This document shows positions 40,815 to 49,540 of a stretch of DNA of 64,000 nucleotides, in pieces. Made by a program: the position numbers and the translations under genes. The stretch lies in assembly GCA_963697285.1 (NCBI GenBank), contig CAVONI010000011.1:434001-498000 (forward strand), in the 5' to 3' direction. Position 1 is the first letter of the stretch, and each line of letters opens with the position of its first letter. This DNA comes from JAEUQQ01 sp963697285 (GTDB lineage Bacteria; Acidobacteriota; Vicinamibacteria; Vicinamibacterales; JAFNAJ01). The notes under the pieces are model-generated. The model was not told the DNA's origin, made no database searches, and saw only the letters and a program-made list of their open reading frames with translations.

Positions 40815-42291
40815 GCGTGAGCCCCTTGCGCCGCACCGCGACGCTGTTCCAATCGCACGCGCGCCGCCTGCTTCAGGACGCCCGCCGGCACGTCGCGCCC
40901 GGTCCACAGGCGGAATTGCTCGTGCGCCTGCGCCGCGAGCATGTCGAGTCCGGGAATGGTGGCGCAGCCCTGCGCCGCCGCGTCGCGCAGGAACCGCGTC
41001 TCTTCCGGGTTGTAGACCAGGTCGTGCACCACCGCTCGCCCGAACCGTGCCGACTTCAGCGGAGTGGCATCGACATCGGGCCAGGTGCCTACGGGTGTCG
41101 CGTTGACCACCAGCGTGACGTTCTCGAGATCAGGGGGCCACGCGCCGACCTCGACGTGCAGTTCGCGGGCCAGCGCCTCGGCGGCCTCGTGCCGTCGCGC
41201 CGAGACGGTCACGTGCATGCCGCGCATCCGCGCGCCCACCACCACCGCGCGCGCCGCGCCGCCGGCCCCGAGGACAACCGCCCGGCGCCCCTCGAGGTCG
41301 AGCGACCGCATGGGCTCGAGGAATCCCGCGATGTCGAAGTTGCTCGCGTGCCAGTGTCCGTCGGGCATCCGATGGAGCGTGTTCGCCGCGCCGCATTCGT
41401 GAGTGTGTGCGTCGCACGTGCGTGCCGCGCGCGCTGCATCGCGCTTGAACGGCGCGGTGACGCTCGCCCCGACCAGCGGCAACCACTCGGCGCACGCCAT
41501 CGCATCGTCGAAATCAACGGCATCGAGTGGAACGTAGACCGCGTCGAGGCCTGCCGCCGCGAACGCCGCGTTGTGCATCCAGGGACCGGTCGAATGCGCC
41601 ACCGGATGGCCGAACAGCGCGTAATACCGTGTGGACGGTCCCAGTGAGCCCACGCGGAAGACGTCGGCGAGGTCGTCCACGGTGTGACCTGTCCCGACGA
41701 TTGACCGTCGCCGGCGTACGCCCAGCACGACCCGAACCGCGACGGCGCGACGTGCGTCGCTGCGCCGTGGGCGCCGAGGCCGATGACGACCACGTCGCGT
41801 GCCGCCGGGAGCGATGCACGCGCCTCGGCCAGTCGGATCACCTCGCGGAGCGAGCGCGGCGTGACCGCCACCTTCACCACCGCGGCGCTGGTGGCGCCCA
41901 TGGCTCCCAGGGTCGCGACGAGATCGTCGGGCACGCCGTTGACGTCGGACATCGACAGCACCACGCGCCCGCCGAACTCGGCGAGGGCCTCATCGCGCAG
42001 CGACGACCGCCATTCGACCTCGACCCAGCGTGCGCCGGCGGCCACGGCCTGGCGCAGTACCGCCAGCCGGGCGGCATCGGCGTCGCCGCTGCGCCCCCCT
42101 TCCGACGTGGGGCGGCATGCGGCAATGACCGGCCGCGTCTCGCCGTCGAGTGCGCGCGCCACGTCGAGGTCGGCGACGCCGTCGAAGCGCACCTCGAGAA
42201 TGTCGGCGGCGCCGCCTGCCCGGCGGCCGGCACACAGGTCGGCGGTGCTGCGTCCGGCGATGCTCGCGACAATCTGGACGGGTCTGGGCAT
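40811..42291 (-). CDS. aroDE: Bifunctional 3-dehydroquinate dehydratase/shikimate dehydrogenase (frame shift near 41703)
   Basis: Two consecutive shikimate-pathway steps in one chain. The N-terminal half is a type I dehydroquinase (ILEVRFDG, VVKVAVTPRSLREV with the Schiff-base Lys, GSCWAYAGDGQ); the C-terminal half is shikimate dehydrogenase (YALFGHPVAHSTGPWMHNAA, SVTAPFKRDAAR, VVLGAGGAARAV, VVNATPVGTWPDVDATPL). Between them one base is missing rather than extra: adding an A in minus-strand GGTCAATCGTC gives GDGQIVGTGHTVDDL and 493 residues. This is the only clear deletion-type break in the window. Start 42291 has AGGA eight bases upstream, directly after the attenuator hairpin. Confidence 0.9.
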
Positions 42292-42304
42292 AAGATTGAT
42301 CCTG

Positions 42305-42347
42305 AAACGAAAACGAGCCTCTCCAGCCGGTGGGCTGAAGAGGCTCG
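42305..42347 (-). terminator. Attenuator terminator of the aromatic operon
   Basis: On the minus strand CGAGCCTCT (42347-42339) pairs perfectly with AGAGGCTCG (42322-42314), nine base pairs; inside, CAGCC pairs with GGCTG (five pairs, one C/A mismatch between stems, four-base loop). It is followed by TTTTCGTTTCAGG (42313-42301). A strong stem plus T-run 13 bases before the aroDE start, and just after a leader ORF, is a classic attenuator terminator. Confidence 0.85.
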
Positions 42348-42398
42348 TCAGTAGTGTGCGTGTCGCTGGTCTTGCGTCAGTGCACGGTGCCCCTTCAG
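42335..42398 (-). promoter_or_regulatory. Antiterminator pairing of the aromatic attenuator
   Basis: CTGAAGGGGC (42398-42389), which covers the leader-peptide stop codon, can pair over ten bases with GCCTCTTCAG (42344-42335), nine Watson-Crick pairs and one G-U. The second segment is the 5' arm of the terminator, so the two structures exclude each other. A ribosome finishing the leader peptide would cover the first segment and allow termination; one stalled at the Trp codons some 15-25 bases earlier would leave it free. Confidence 0.75.
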
Positions 42399-42478
42399 CA
42401 GTTCGACGTAAACCACCACCAATACGACGCGTACGCGACGTTGGCGCTGGCCACGGGGACGGTGAGGGATGACCGCAT
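42395..42478 (-). CDS. trpL: Leader peptide for aromatic amino acid attenuation
   Basis: A 27-codon ORF starting ATGCGG and ending YASYWWWFTSNC then TGA. Codons TATTGGTGGTGGTTT (42424-42410) put Tyr, three Trp and Phe in a row, with another Tyr three codons earlier. Trp and Tyr are otherwise rare, so this run is highly unlikely by chance. It sits about six bases after the predicted transcription start and 47 bases before the terminator hairpin. Established knowledge: such control codons let ribosome stalling report charged tRNA levels. The codon set matches an operon that makes all three aromatic amino acids. No Shine-Dalgarno is visible, in line with other near-leaderless starts here. Confidence 0.85.
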   Translation of the reverse strand: MRSSLTVPVASANVAYASYWWWFTSNC

Positions 42479-42490
42479 TGAACGAGCGAG

Positions 42491-42520
42491 ACCTTAGCAG
42501 CACGGCGCCACAGGCGTCAA
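42491..42520 (-). promoter_or_regulatory. Promoter of the aromatic operon
   Basis: On the minus strand TTGACG (42520-42515), 18-base spacer, TAAGGT (42496-42491). Expected transcription start is near 42484, about six bases before the trpL ATG. It lies back to back with the S55 peptidase promoter. Confidence 0.7.
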
Positions 42521-42547
42521 CCCGGGGCCGTGGCATACACCGGCGTG

Positions 42548-42576
42548 TTGACCATCCGGGCAGGGGCCGCTATAAC
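42548..42576 (+). promoter_or_regulatory. Promoter of the S55 peptidase gene
   Basis: TTGACC (42548-42553), 17-base spacer, TATAAC (42571-42576). Transcription from about 42583 gives a 27-base leader carrying AAGGGG before the GTG start. Confidence 0.7.
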
Positions 42577-42609
42577 CGCTCAGCGACTTCCAACGTCATA
42601 AGGGGTACT

Positions 42610-44460
42610 GTGCCGTTCACCTTCCGCGTGTCTGACCACCTGCGCTCCGCCCGTCCACGCCTTTTTGCCGCGAGCGTCGTCGTGGCCTCCCTGCTGGTCT
42701 CGCTCGGCGCGCAGACAACGGAGTTCTACCCCCTCGACGCGTTGAGGCCCGGCATGATCGCCCACGGCACGACCGTGTTCCTGGGCGGCACCCGCGAACC
42801 GTTCGAGGCGCACATCCTGGGCGTGCTCAAGAACGTGATCGGACCGGGGCGCGACCTCATCCTTGCGCGGCTCGAAGGTGGTCCCCTCGCCGAGACGGGT
42901 GTGATTGCGGGCATGAGCGGCAGCCCCGTGTTCATCGACGGCAAGCTGGTCGGGGCCGTGTCGTATTCGCTGGGCTCGTTCCAGAAAGAGCCGATCGCCG
43001 GCATTACGCCCATCCGCGAGATGGTCGAGGCGACAGCCCCGAGCCGGGCCCCGCAGCGGGCCAGTGCCGACGCCGAACGGCTTCCGCTGTCGCCGGACGG
43101 CGTCATCCGCGCGTTTGCGCCGCCCCTGGGCACCACCATGCTCGAGGCCTCGTCGACCGGCACCTCGCTCGACGGCTACATTCCCTTCCTGCGGCCCATC
43201 GCGACCCCGCTGGCCGCTGGCGGTCTGAGCGCCGGTGCCTTGCGCTACCTGCAGGCGGCCATCCCGTCGGCCGCCATCACGCCGCTGAACGGCACGTCGG
43301 GCGCGGCGGCCCAGGAGGCGTCGGTCGAGGCGCGGCTGCAGGGCGGTGATGCCATTGGCGTCGCCCTCGTCGACGGCGACTTCGCGCTCTCGGCCGTGGG
43401 CACGGTCACGTACGTGGACGGAAACCGCGTCTACGCGTTCGGGCACCCGCTGTTCAACCTCGGGCCGATTTCCATGCCGATGACGAGCGCATGGGTGCAC
43501 ACGGTCCTTCCCAGCATGCTCAGTTCGTCGAAGATCGCCTCCACGGGCACCACGGTCGGAACGCTCCAGCAGGACCGCTTCACGGCCATCGCGGGCACCC
43601 TCGGCCCGGCGCCGCGGACGATCCCGATGTCGGTGGCACTGACCAGCGACCGTGGCACGGCGCGCACGTTCTCGTTCCGCATCGTCGACGACCAGCAGTT
43701 CACACCCCTGCTGAGCTTCATCTCGGTGCTGTCGGTGATGCAGGCGTACGAACGCGAGGTCGGCGGGGCGACGTACTCGGTGAAGGGCCGGGTCGCCATT
43801 GCCGGCCACGGCGGGTTCACCCTCGACGACACGTTCACCGGCGACAACGCCGCCGGGTTTGCCGGCAGTTACGTGGTCACCCCGCTCGCGATGCTCGCGC
43901 GCAGCGATCTGTCGGACGCGCGGATCGAGCGCCTCGACCTCACCATCACCGCCAGCGAGACCCCCAGGTCGTACGCCATCGAACGCGCGTGGATCGACGC
44001 GGCCCGGGTGCGACCCGGCGACCGGATCACCGTCAACGTCGGGTTGCGCGAGTATCGTGGCGGCGAGACCGTCAAGCGCGTCGAGATCGACATCCCCTCC
44101 AACGCCAGCGGCAACGTGACCCTGGTGGTGGCCGATGCGACACGCGTCAGCCAGTACGACACGCGCGACGTGCGCCTGGTCGGCGGGGCGCGCTCGATCG
44201 ACCAGGTCGTTCGCATCTTCGACGGCCTGCGCCGTAACCACCGCCTGTACGTCAGGCTGGTCGGCAGCGACACGGGCGTCTCGATCAACGGCGACACGCT
44301 GCCGGGGCTGCCCGGCTCGGTGCTCAGCGTGATCGAGACCGACCGCTCGGGCACGAACGCCACGCCGTTGCGCGTGGCGCCACTCGGTGCGTGGGACATA
44401 TCGCTCGACCGCGTGGTCAGTGGGTCACGCCAGATCGTCATTCCCCTCGACGCGCGCTAG
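42610..44460 (+). CDS. SpoIVB-type serine peptidase (S55 family), exported
   Basis: A 616-residue exported protein with a signal peptide (about 15-37, RLFAASVVVASLLVSLGAQ) and a SpoIVB-like S55 peptidase domain. DALRPGMIAHGTTVFLGG and the catalytic serine segment GVIAGMSGSPVFIDGKLVGA are clear, as is AFGHPLFNLGPISMPMTSAW. The second half is beta-rich and unknown. In Bacillus SpoIVB signals across the forespore membrane; in non-sporulating bacteria the role is unknown. The GTG start has AGGGG at 42601-42605. A longer frame to 42469 would cross the promoter. The propeller gene follows after 44 bases. Confidence 0.82.
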   Translation: MPFTFRVSDHLRSARPRLFAASVVVASLLVSLGAQTTEFYPLDALRPGMIAHGTTVFLGGTREPFEAHILGVLKNVIGPGRDLILARLEGGPLAETGVIAGMSGSPVFIDGKLVGAVSYSLGSFQKEPIAGITPIREMVEATAPSRAPQRASADAERLPLSPDGVIRAFAPPLGTTMLEASSTGTSLDGYIPFLRPIATPLAAGGLSAGALRYLQAAIPSAAITPLNGTSGAAAQEASVEARLQGGDAIGVALVDGDFALSAVGTVTYVDGNRVYAFGHPLFNLGPISMPMTSAWVHTVLPSMLSSSKIASTGTTVGTLQQDRFTAIAGTLGPAPRTIPMSVALTSDRGTARTFSFRIVDDQQFTPLLSFISVLSVMQAYEREVGGATYSVKGRVAIAGHGGFTLDDTFTGDNAAGFAGSYVVTPLAMLARSDLSDARIERLDLTITASETPRSYAIERAWIDAARVRPGDRITVNVGLREYRGGETVKRVEIDIPSNASGNVTLVVADATRVSQYDTRDVRLVGGARSIDQVVRIFDGLRRNHRLYVRLVGSDTGVSINGDTLPGLPGSVLSVIETDRSGTNATPLRVAPLGAWDISLDRVVSGSRQIVIPLDAR

Positions 44461-44504
44461 TCGATGACGCGCGTGGTTCTTCCCTCCCGGATCCGGATGT
44501 TGTG

Positions 44505-46746
44505 ATGCGCCTACGTCTCTGTGTCCTTGCTGCCTGCGCCTGTGTCGTTTCGGCGGTCAGCGCCTCGTCGCCGGTCTTCTGGCACACCATGACATCGGCC
44601 GACTTCCTCAAGGGCGACGCCACGGGCATCGCGATTGACACGCTCGGGCGCGTGACGCTCGGCCCTGCAGTCACACCGGTCGCGGACCTCGAGACGGCGG
44701 CCACGTGGCGCATGGTGACGGCCCCCGATGGCACCGTGTACGTGGCAGCCGGCAATGATGGCAAGGTCATGCGGATCGACACGGCAGGCCGCAGCAGCGT
44801 CGCCTACGACGCCATCGAAACGCAGGTGCATGCGCTGGCGGTCGCGCGTGACGGCGCGCTGTTCGCGGGCTCATCGCCCGACGGCCGCATCGTCCGCGTC
44901 GAACGTGACGGCACGTCGAGCACGGTGTTCGATCCCGAGGAACGGTATATCTGGGCGCTGGCCGTCGATCCGGAAGGCACGATTTACGCCGCAACGGGCG
45001 ACAAGGCGGTGGTCTACCGCATCCCGGCAGGCGGCCAGGCCACCGCGATCTACAAGGCGAAGGCCACGCACGTGACGGCGCTGGCCGTCGCGCCGGGTGG
45101 TGGCGTCTTCGTCGGCACCGACACGCCCGGGCAGGTGATTCGGCTGTCACCCGAGGGCAAGCCGTTCATCCTGCTCGACTCGCCGCACCGCGAGATCAGG
45201 GCGCTGCGCGTCGATGGGGCCGGCAACCTCTTCGTCGCGGCCATGTCGGCCAAGGGCCCCGGCGAGACGCGCGCGGCCGACGCGCCCCCGGCATCGGCGG
45301 CCGGTGGGGCCGTCGCGGCCTTCACGACCGAAATCACGGTGACAGCAACGGGCGAAGCCACCGCCTCGACGCCGACCCCTGCTGCCACCGTCACGCGCGG
45401 CACGACCGACAAGCGCGACGCCAAGGGCGCGGTCTACCGGATTGCTCCCGACGGGACGTGGGACGTCGTCTGGGACGCAGCAGATGACCTGCCGTACGAC
45501 CTCTTGCCGACGCCCGAGGGCGTGGTCGTGGCGACGGCCGCAAAGGGCCGACTCGTCCGCATTACCGGCGACACGCAACGGGTGACGCTGCTGACCCGAC
45601 TCGACGCGCAGCAGTTGACGGCGATCCTCCCAGGCCGCGGATCGGAATGGTGGGTCCTTGGCGCCAACCCCGGCAAGCTGTGGCGCGTCGGCACGACGCC
45701 GGGGACCACCGGCACGCTGGAATCGGACGTGCGCGACACCGCACGGCTCTCAACCTGGGGATCGATCCGCTGGAATGCCACGGTGCCCGCTGGCACGAGC
45801 GTCGCGCTTTCGACCCGCACCGGCAACACGGCCACTCCGGATGACACGTGGGCCCCGTGGAGCCCGGCGTACAACGGCGCGCGCGGCGACAGCGTCACGA
45901 GCCCCAAGGCGCGCTACATCCAGTGGCGCGCGCAGTTGACCGGAACCAACGGCGCCACACCGACGCTGACGAGCGTCGCCGTGGCCTACCTCCCGCGGAA
46001 CACGCGGCCGACCGTCTCTGGCATCACCGTCCACCCCGCCGGCATCGTCTTCCAGCGCCCGTATTCCACGGGCGAGTTCGAGATTGCCGGGTTCGAGTCG
46101 AGCACCTCTGACGGACGCACGCTGCCCAGCCTGGCGGCCATGGCGCCCGCCCTCACGCAACCCGCGCTCGGCCGCAAGACCTACCAGAAGGGGCTTCGCA
46201 CCTTCCAGTGGAAGGGCGACGACGAGGCCGACGACCGCCTGCAGTACGACATCTTCTACCGGCGCGAAGGTGACGCGACCTGGACGGTGCTGCGCCGCGG
46301 CCTCTGGGACCCGCTGATCACGTGGGACACGAACTCCGTGCCGGATGGCACCTACACCCTGCGGATCGTCGCCAGCGACGCGGCCAGCAATCCGGCGGCG
46401 ACGGCGTTGTCGGGTGAAGCCGAGAGCAGCGCGTTCGAGATTGACAATACGGCGCCGGCGATCGAAGTGGAACGGTCAGCTACGGCGGCAGGGCGCGTGC
46501 GCATCACCCTCAGGGTTCGGGACGCGCACAGCACGGTCGGACGTGTCGAATACGCGGCTGACGCGATGCGGTGGACCGTGGTCTTCGCGACCGACGGCCT
46601 TGCCGACTCGCGTTCGGAGACGTACGAGCATCGACGTGGAGACGGCTGAGGCGGCTGGTGGGATTCGGGTGCGTGCGACCGATGCACTCGACAACGCCGC
46701 ATCGGTGACGATCCCGGTGCCGGCGGCAGGCCGGCAGCAGGACTAG
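44505..46746 (+). CDS. Exported beta-propeller protein with C-terminal Ig-like domains (frame shift near 46628)
   Basis: A 746-residue secreted protein. A signal peptide (LCVLAACACVVSAVSASS) precedes repeats of about 40-45 residues such as APDGTVYVAAGNDGKVMRID, ARDGALFAGSSPDGRIVRVE and DPEGTIYAATGDKAVVYRI, typical NHL/SMP-30-like propeller blades, then beta-sandwich segments (YDIFYRREGDATWTVLRRGL, DGTYTLRIVASDAASN). Near the end the frame shifts: removing one base from ACGAGCATCGAC (46625-46631) continues as TYEIDVETAEAAGG to the TAG at 46744. It overlaps the anti-sigma gene tail to tail by four bases. Function unknown; it may work with the S55 peptidase upstream. Confidence 0.72.
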
Positions 46747-47510
46747 GAGCGGTCGAACCTTCCGCGCACCGTCGTGTGGGCCAGCAGCCAGACGACGTAG
46801 CGGGCGGCGGGCGCGCCGGTGTTGGGATCGCGCACCGGCGTGAAGCGGGCGTGCTGGACGGCGTTCATGAGGCGCAGGACCACCTCGCGGTCGTCGCGGT
46901 TCGCCAGGAATGACTCGGCGCCGGTGCGACGCCCTTCCTGCGTCACGAGCGCGGCAAGGGCCAGCACGACGTCTTCCTCGGCCAGGGCCACCACGCGGTC
47001 TTCGTCTCTCGTGGACGACAGCACGGCCGGGATCACGTCGTTGTTGATCGAGCGCTGGGGCCACTCGGCACGGTACGACGTGAGGTTCACGTCCTGCGCC
47101 TTCGGCGTCGGCATCCGGGTGAAGCCGCCCTCGTGATCGAGCGGCACCATCCACGCGATGCCGAAGAGGATGAGCGCGCACGCCATCGTCGCGCCGACGG
47201 CGCTCAGGCCCGCCCAGCGCAGCCCCACGTCATGGCGCCATTCCTCGAAGGTCGCCGCCCAGGAGTTGTCCTGTTCGGCGTGGAACCGTGCCATGACCGC
47301 AGCACGGAACGCCTCGCGGTCCGGCACGGGTGCCGCATGCGCGGTGGCCCGCAGCACCTCGCCGAGTTCCTCGTACTCGAGCAGGTCTGCGGCACACGCG
47401 GCGCAGGTCGCCAGGTGCGTGTCGACGACACGGCGTTGATCGATGGCCAACTCGCCGTCGTGGTAGCGCGCGAGCCGTCGCTTCACCGAGGCACAGGTCC
47501 AACGGGTCAT
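46743..47510 (-). CDS. Zinc-finger anti-sigma factor
   Basis: A 255-residue protein with an N-terminal ZAS zinc motif HLATCAAC, one membrane helix (about 100-122, GATMACALILFGIAWMVPL) and an extracytoplasmic domain (about 135 residues). This is the standard anti-sigma layout. The start overlaps the upstream sigma gene by four bases. The C-terminal half reads VVWLLAHTTVRGRFDRS and is larger than in the first anti-sigma of this window. Confidence 0.82.
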   Translation of the reverse strand: MTRWTCASVKRRLARYHDGELAIDQRRVVDTHLATCAACAADLLEYEELGEVLRATAHAAPVPDREAFRAAVMARFHAEQDNSWAATFEEWRHDVGLRWAGLSAVGATMACALILFGIAWMVPLDHEGGFTRMPTPKAQDVNLTSYRAEWPQRSINNDVIPAVLSSTRDEDRVVALAEEDVVLALAALVTQEGRRTGAESFLANRDDREVVLRLMNAVQHARFTPVRDPNTGAPAARYVVWLLAHTTVRGRFDRS

Positions 47511-48124
47511 GCGTCCCTCAGCGCGCCGCGCAGCGATTCACGTGCCCGCGCCAGGCGTGATTTGACCGTGCCGACGTTGAGGCCCGCCGCCTCGGCGATC
47601 TCGTCGTAGCTGAGCCCGTCAACTTCCCGCAGGACGACGACGGTGCGCTGCTCGAACGGAAGGTGCCCCAGGGCGCGCGAGAGGCGCGTCGCCAGTTCCT
47701 TCTGGGCGTAGGCACGGGCCGGGTCGCTCGCGCTGGTACTGCGGAACTCGCCATACGCGCGAATGTGATCCTCGATGGGCACCTGGGCGTCGCGACGTCG
47801 ACGGCGCCACCAGCGCTGCCGGTTGCGCGCCTGGTTCACGACGATGCGGAAGATCCAGGTGCGAAGTGACGACTGGGCGCGGAATCCCCCAATCGTCCTG
47901 AAGACGCGCAGGAACACCTCCTGCGACACGTCGAGCGCGTCGTCGTAGTCGCCCATCAGGTTGTAGGCGAGCTGGATCACCATCCGCTGGTGTTCCTCGA
48001 CGAGCTCTGCGTAGGCCCGGTCGTCTCCCGCCGCGCAACGCTGTGCAATGACCGCGTCGCGACTTGCGACTTCTGACCACCCAATGGCGGAAGCTGGTTT
48101 CACAGAGAGGCCCTCAGGTACCAT
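47507..48124 (-). CDS. ECF-type sigma factor
   Basis: A 205-residue ECF sigma. Region 2 shows YNLMGDYDDALDVSQEVFLRVFRT and LRTWIFRIVVNQARNRQRWW; region 4 shows LPFEQRTVVVLREVDGLSYDEIAEA and the helix-turn-helix LNVGTVKSRLARARESLRG. It pairs with the downstream anti-sigma through a four-base overlap. The ATG at 48124 lies inside a perfect palindrome, GTACC-ATGCC-GGTAC (48118-48132), which may be an operator; initiation slightly downstream at a GTG is possible. Confidence 0.88.
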   Translation of the reverse strand: MVPEGLSVKPASAIGWSEVASRDAVIAQRCAAGDDRAYAELVEEHQRMVIQLAYNLMGDYDDALDVSQEVFLRVFRTIGGFRAQSSLRTWIFRIVVNQARNRQRWWRRRRRDAQVPIEDHIRAYGEFRSTSASDPARAYAQKELATRLSRALGHLPFEQRTVVVLREVDGLSYDEIAEAAGLNVGTVKSRLARARESLRGALRDA

Positions 48125-48147
48125 GCCGGTACGTCCCCGCTAGAATA
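48118..48147. promoter_or_regulatory. Overlapping divergent -10 boxes and a palindrome between ECF sigma and TPR genes
   Basis: The 28-base gap holds TAGAAT on the plus strand (48141-48146) and TATTCT on the minus strand (48147-48142), offset by one base, so one site could start transcription both ways. The plus-strand box ends six bases before the TPR gene's GTG. The palindrome GTACC-ATGCC-GGTAC (48118-48132) covers the sigma start codon. Confidence 0.5.
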
Positions 48148-48152
48148 GGCCT

Positions 48153-49484
48153 GTGGAGTTAGAACCCGCAACTGGAGGAAAGTTCCTGAGCCCCAGGAGG
48201 TTCGTCATAGCCGCCGCGCTGGTCGGGCTCACCGCCCTGGCCGTCGTCGGCTGGCTGACGCTCGGGCGCGAACGCGCGTACCGCCGATTCCTCACCGATG
48301 GCGAACTCGCCCTGGCCGCCTCGCAGCCGTCGGCGGCCATCGAGGCCTTCAGCGGCGCGATCGCGATCAAGCCCGATTCGATGCTCGCCTGGCTGAGGCG
48401 TGGCGAGGTCTACCGTCAGCAGGGGGATGCGGCCTCTGCGCTGCGGGATCTTCGCCACGCGGGCACGCTCGACCCCGCGTCACCGCGCGTCGAAGAACAG
48501 CTCGGCGACGTGCACGCGTCGCAGCAGCGCTGGCAGCGCGCCGGCGAGCGCTACGAGGCCGCACTCGTGATCGACGAGCGCGCTCCCCGCATCTGGCTGA
48601 AGTTGGCCCTGGCCCTGCTGAATACCAACCAGCTCGACCGCGCGGTGGCCGCGTGCAGGCAGGCCCTCGCGCAGGACGATCGGCTGGCACGCGGTCACTA
48701 CCTGCTCGGCCTCATCCTGGTGCAGCAGCAACGCCCGGACGAGGCCGCCAAGGCGTTCGCACAGGCCGTCGTGCTGGAACCGACGCACGCCGACGCGCTC
48801 GAGGCGCTGGCGTCGATCCACGAGAACGCCCAGCGGTATGCCGACGAGGTGCGGGTGCTGCGGGCGCTGGCGGCGCTCGAGCCCGCCAGCGCGGCGCGCC
48901 AGGCGCGGCTCGGACTCGCCCTGGCTCGCATGGGACGCTTCGAAGACGCCGTGCTCACGCTTGCGAGCGCCTCGGAGCGCTTCAACGATCAGGGGTCGGT
49001 GCTCATCGCGCTGTCGCGGGTCTGGCTCGAGGCCGGCGACGCGCGGTCGGATCGGATTGCGTGGATGAAGGCAGTCGAAGCGGCCCGTCGGGCGACCGAG
49101 CGAACGTCGTCGAGCGAAGCCCAGTTGATGCTGGGCCGCGCATGGTATCGGCTCGGCGACACCCGTCAGGCCGTGCGGGCCCTGCAGACCGCCACGCAGC
49201 GACCGCCGGTCGCCGACGGTGCGTTCGCCGCCCTCGCCGACGCCGCGGAACGCGCCGGACGCCTCACCGTGGCGCGCGATGCCTTGCTGCGCGACATCGC
49301 GCTGCGCGGCGACGTGGGGGAAGGGGCCGTCGGTGCTGCGCGCGCCTCGCGCGTGGCCGGGCTGTGCCTGCAGACGGGCGATGCCGCCGGCGCGGTCACC
49401 TGGTACGAGCGGGCCCTCGCGCGCAAGCCGGACGACGAAGGGCTCAAGCGTCAGCTGGAGACAGCGCGCAGACGGGCCATCTAG
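48153..49484 (+). CDS. Membrane-anchored TPR protein
   Basis: A 443-residue protein with one N-terminal membrane helix (about 17-37, FVIAAALVGLTALAVVGWLT) and at least eight tetratricopeptide repeats outside it. Repeats such as AIEAFSGAIAIKPDSMLAWLRRGEVYRQQGD (split here as AIEAFSGAIAIKP and AWLRRGEVYRQQG) and AVVLEPTHADALEALASIHE fit the TPR consensus. TPR arrays are protein-binding scaffolds. The GTG start follows TAGAAT by six bases with no ribosome-binding site. Function unknown. Confidence 0.75.
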   Translation: MELEPATGGKFLSPRRFVIAAALVGLTALAVVGWLTLGRERAYRRFLTDGELALAASQPSAAIEAFSGAIAIKPDSMLAWLRRGEVYRQQGDAASALRDLRHAGTLDPASPRVEEQLGDVHASQQRWQRAGERYEAALVIDERAPRIWLKLALALLNTNQLDRAVAACRQALAQDDRLARGHYLLGLILVQQQRPDEAAKAFAQAVVLEPTHADALEALASIHENAQRYADEVRVLRALAALEPASAARQARLGLALARMGRFEDAVLTLASASERFNDQGSVLIALSRVWLEAGDARSDRIAWMKAVEAARRATERTSSSEAQLMLGRAWYRLGDTRQAVRALQTATQRPPVADGAFAALADAAERAGRLTVARDALLRDIALRGDVGEGAVGAARASRVAGLCLQTGDAAGAVTWYERALARKPDDEGLKRQLETARRRAI

Positions 49485-49540
49485 GAGATCCCGCTCCAGG
49501 CACCGGCGGTGTCCAGACGCGCGACGCACGACATACTGCA

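Noticed and set aside
42292..42480. T-box or TRAP-binding leader as the regulator of the trp operon
   Set aside because: There is no T-box sequence or specifier loop and no series of GAG/UAG triplets; the Trp-rich ORF plus terminator fits ribosome-mediated attenuation.
42348..42536. A 62-codon minus-strand ORF overlapping the attenuator region
   Set aside because: It overlaps trpL in another frame, starts upstream of the predicted transcription start and has no homology-like features; the 27-codon YWWWF ORF is the meaningful one.
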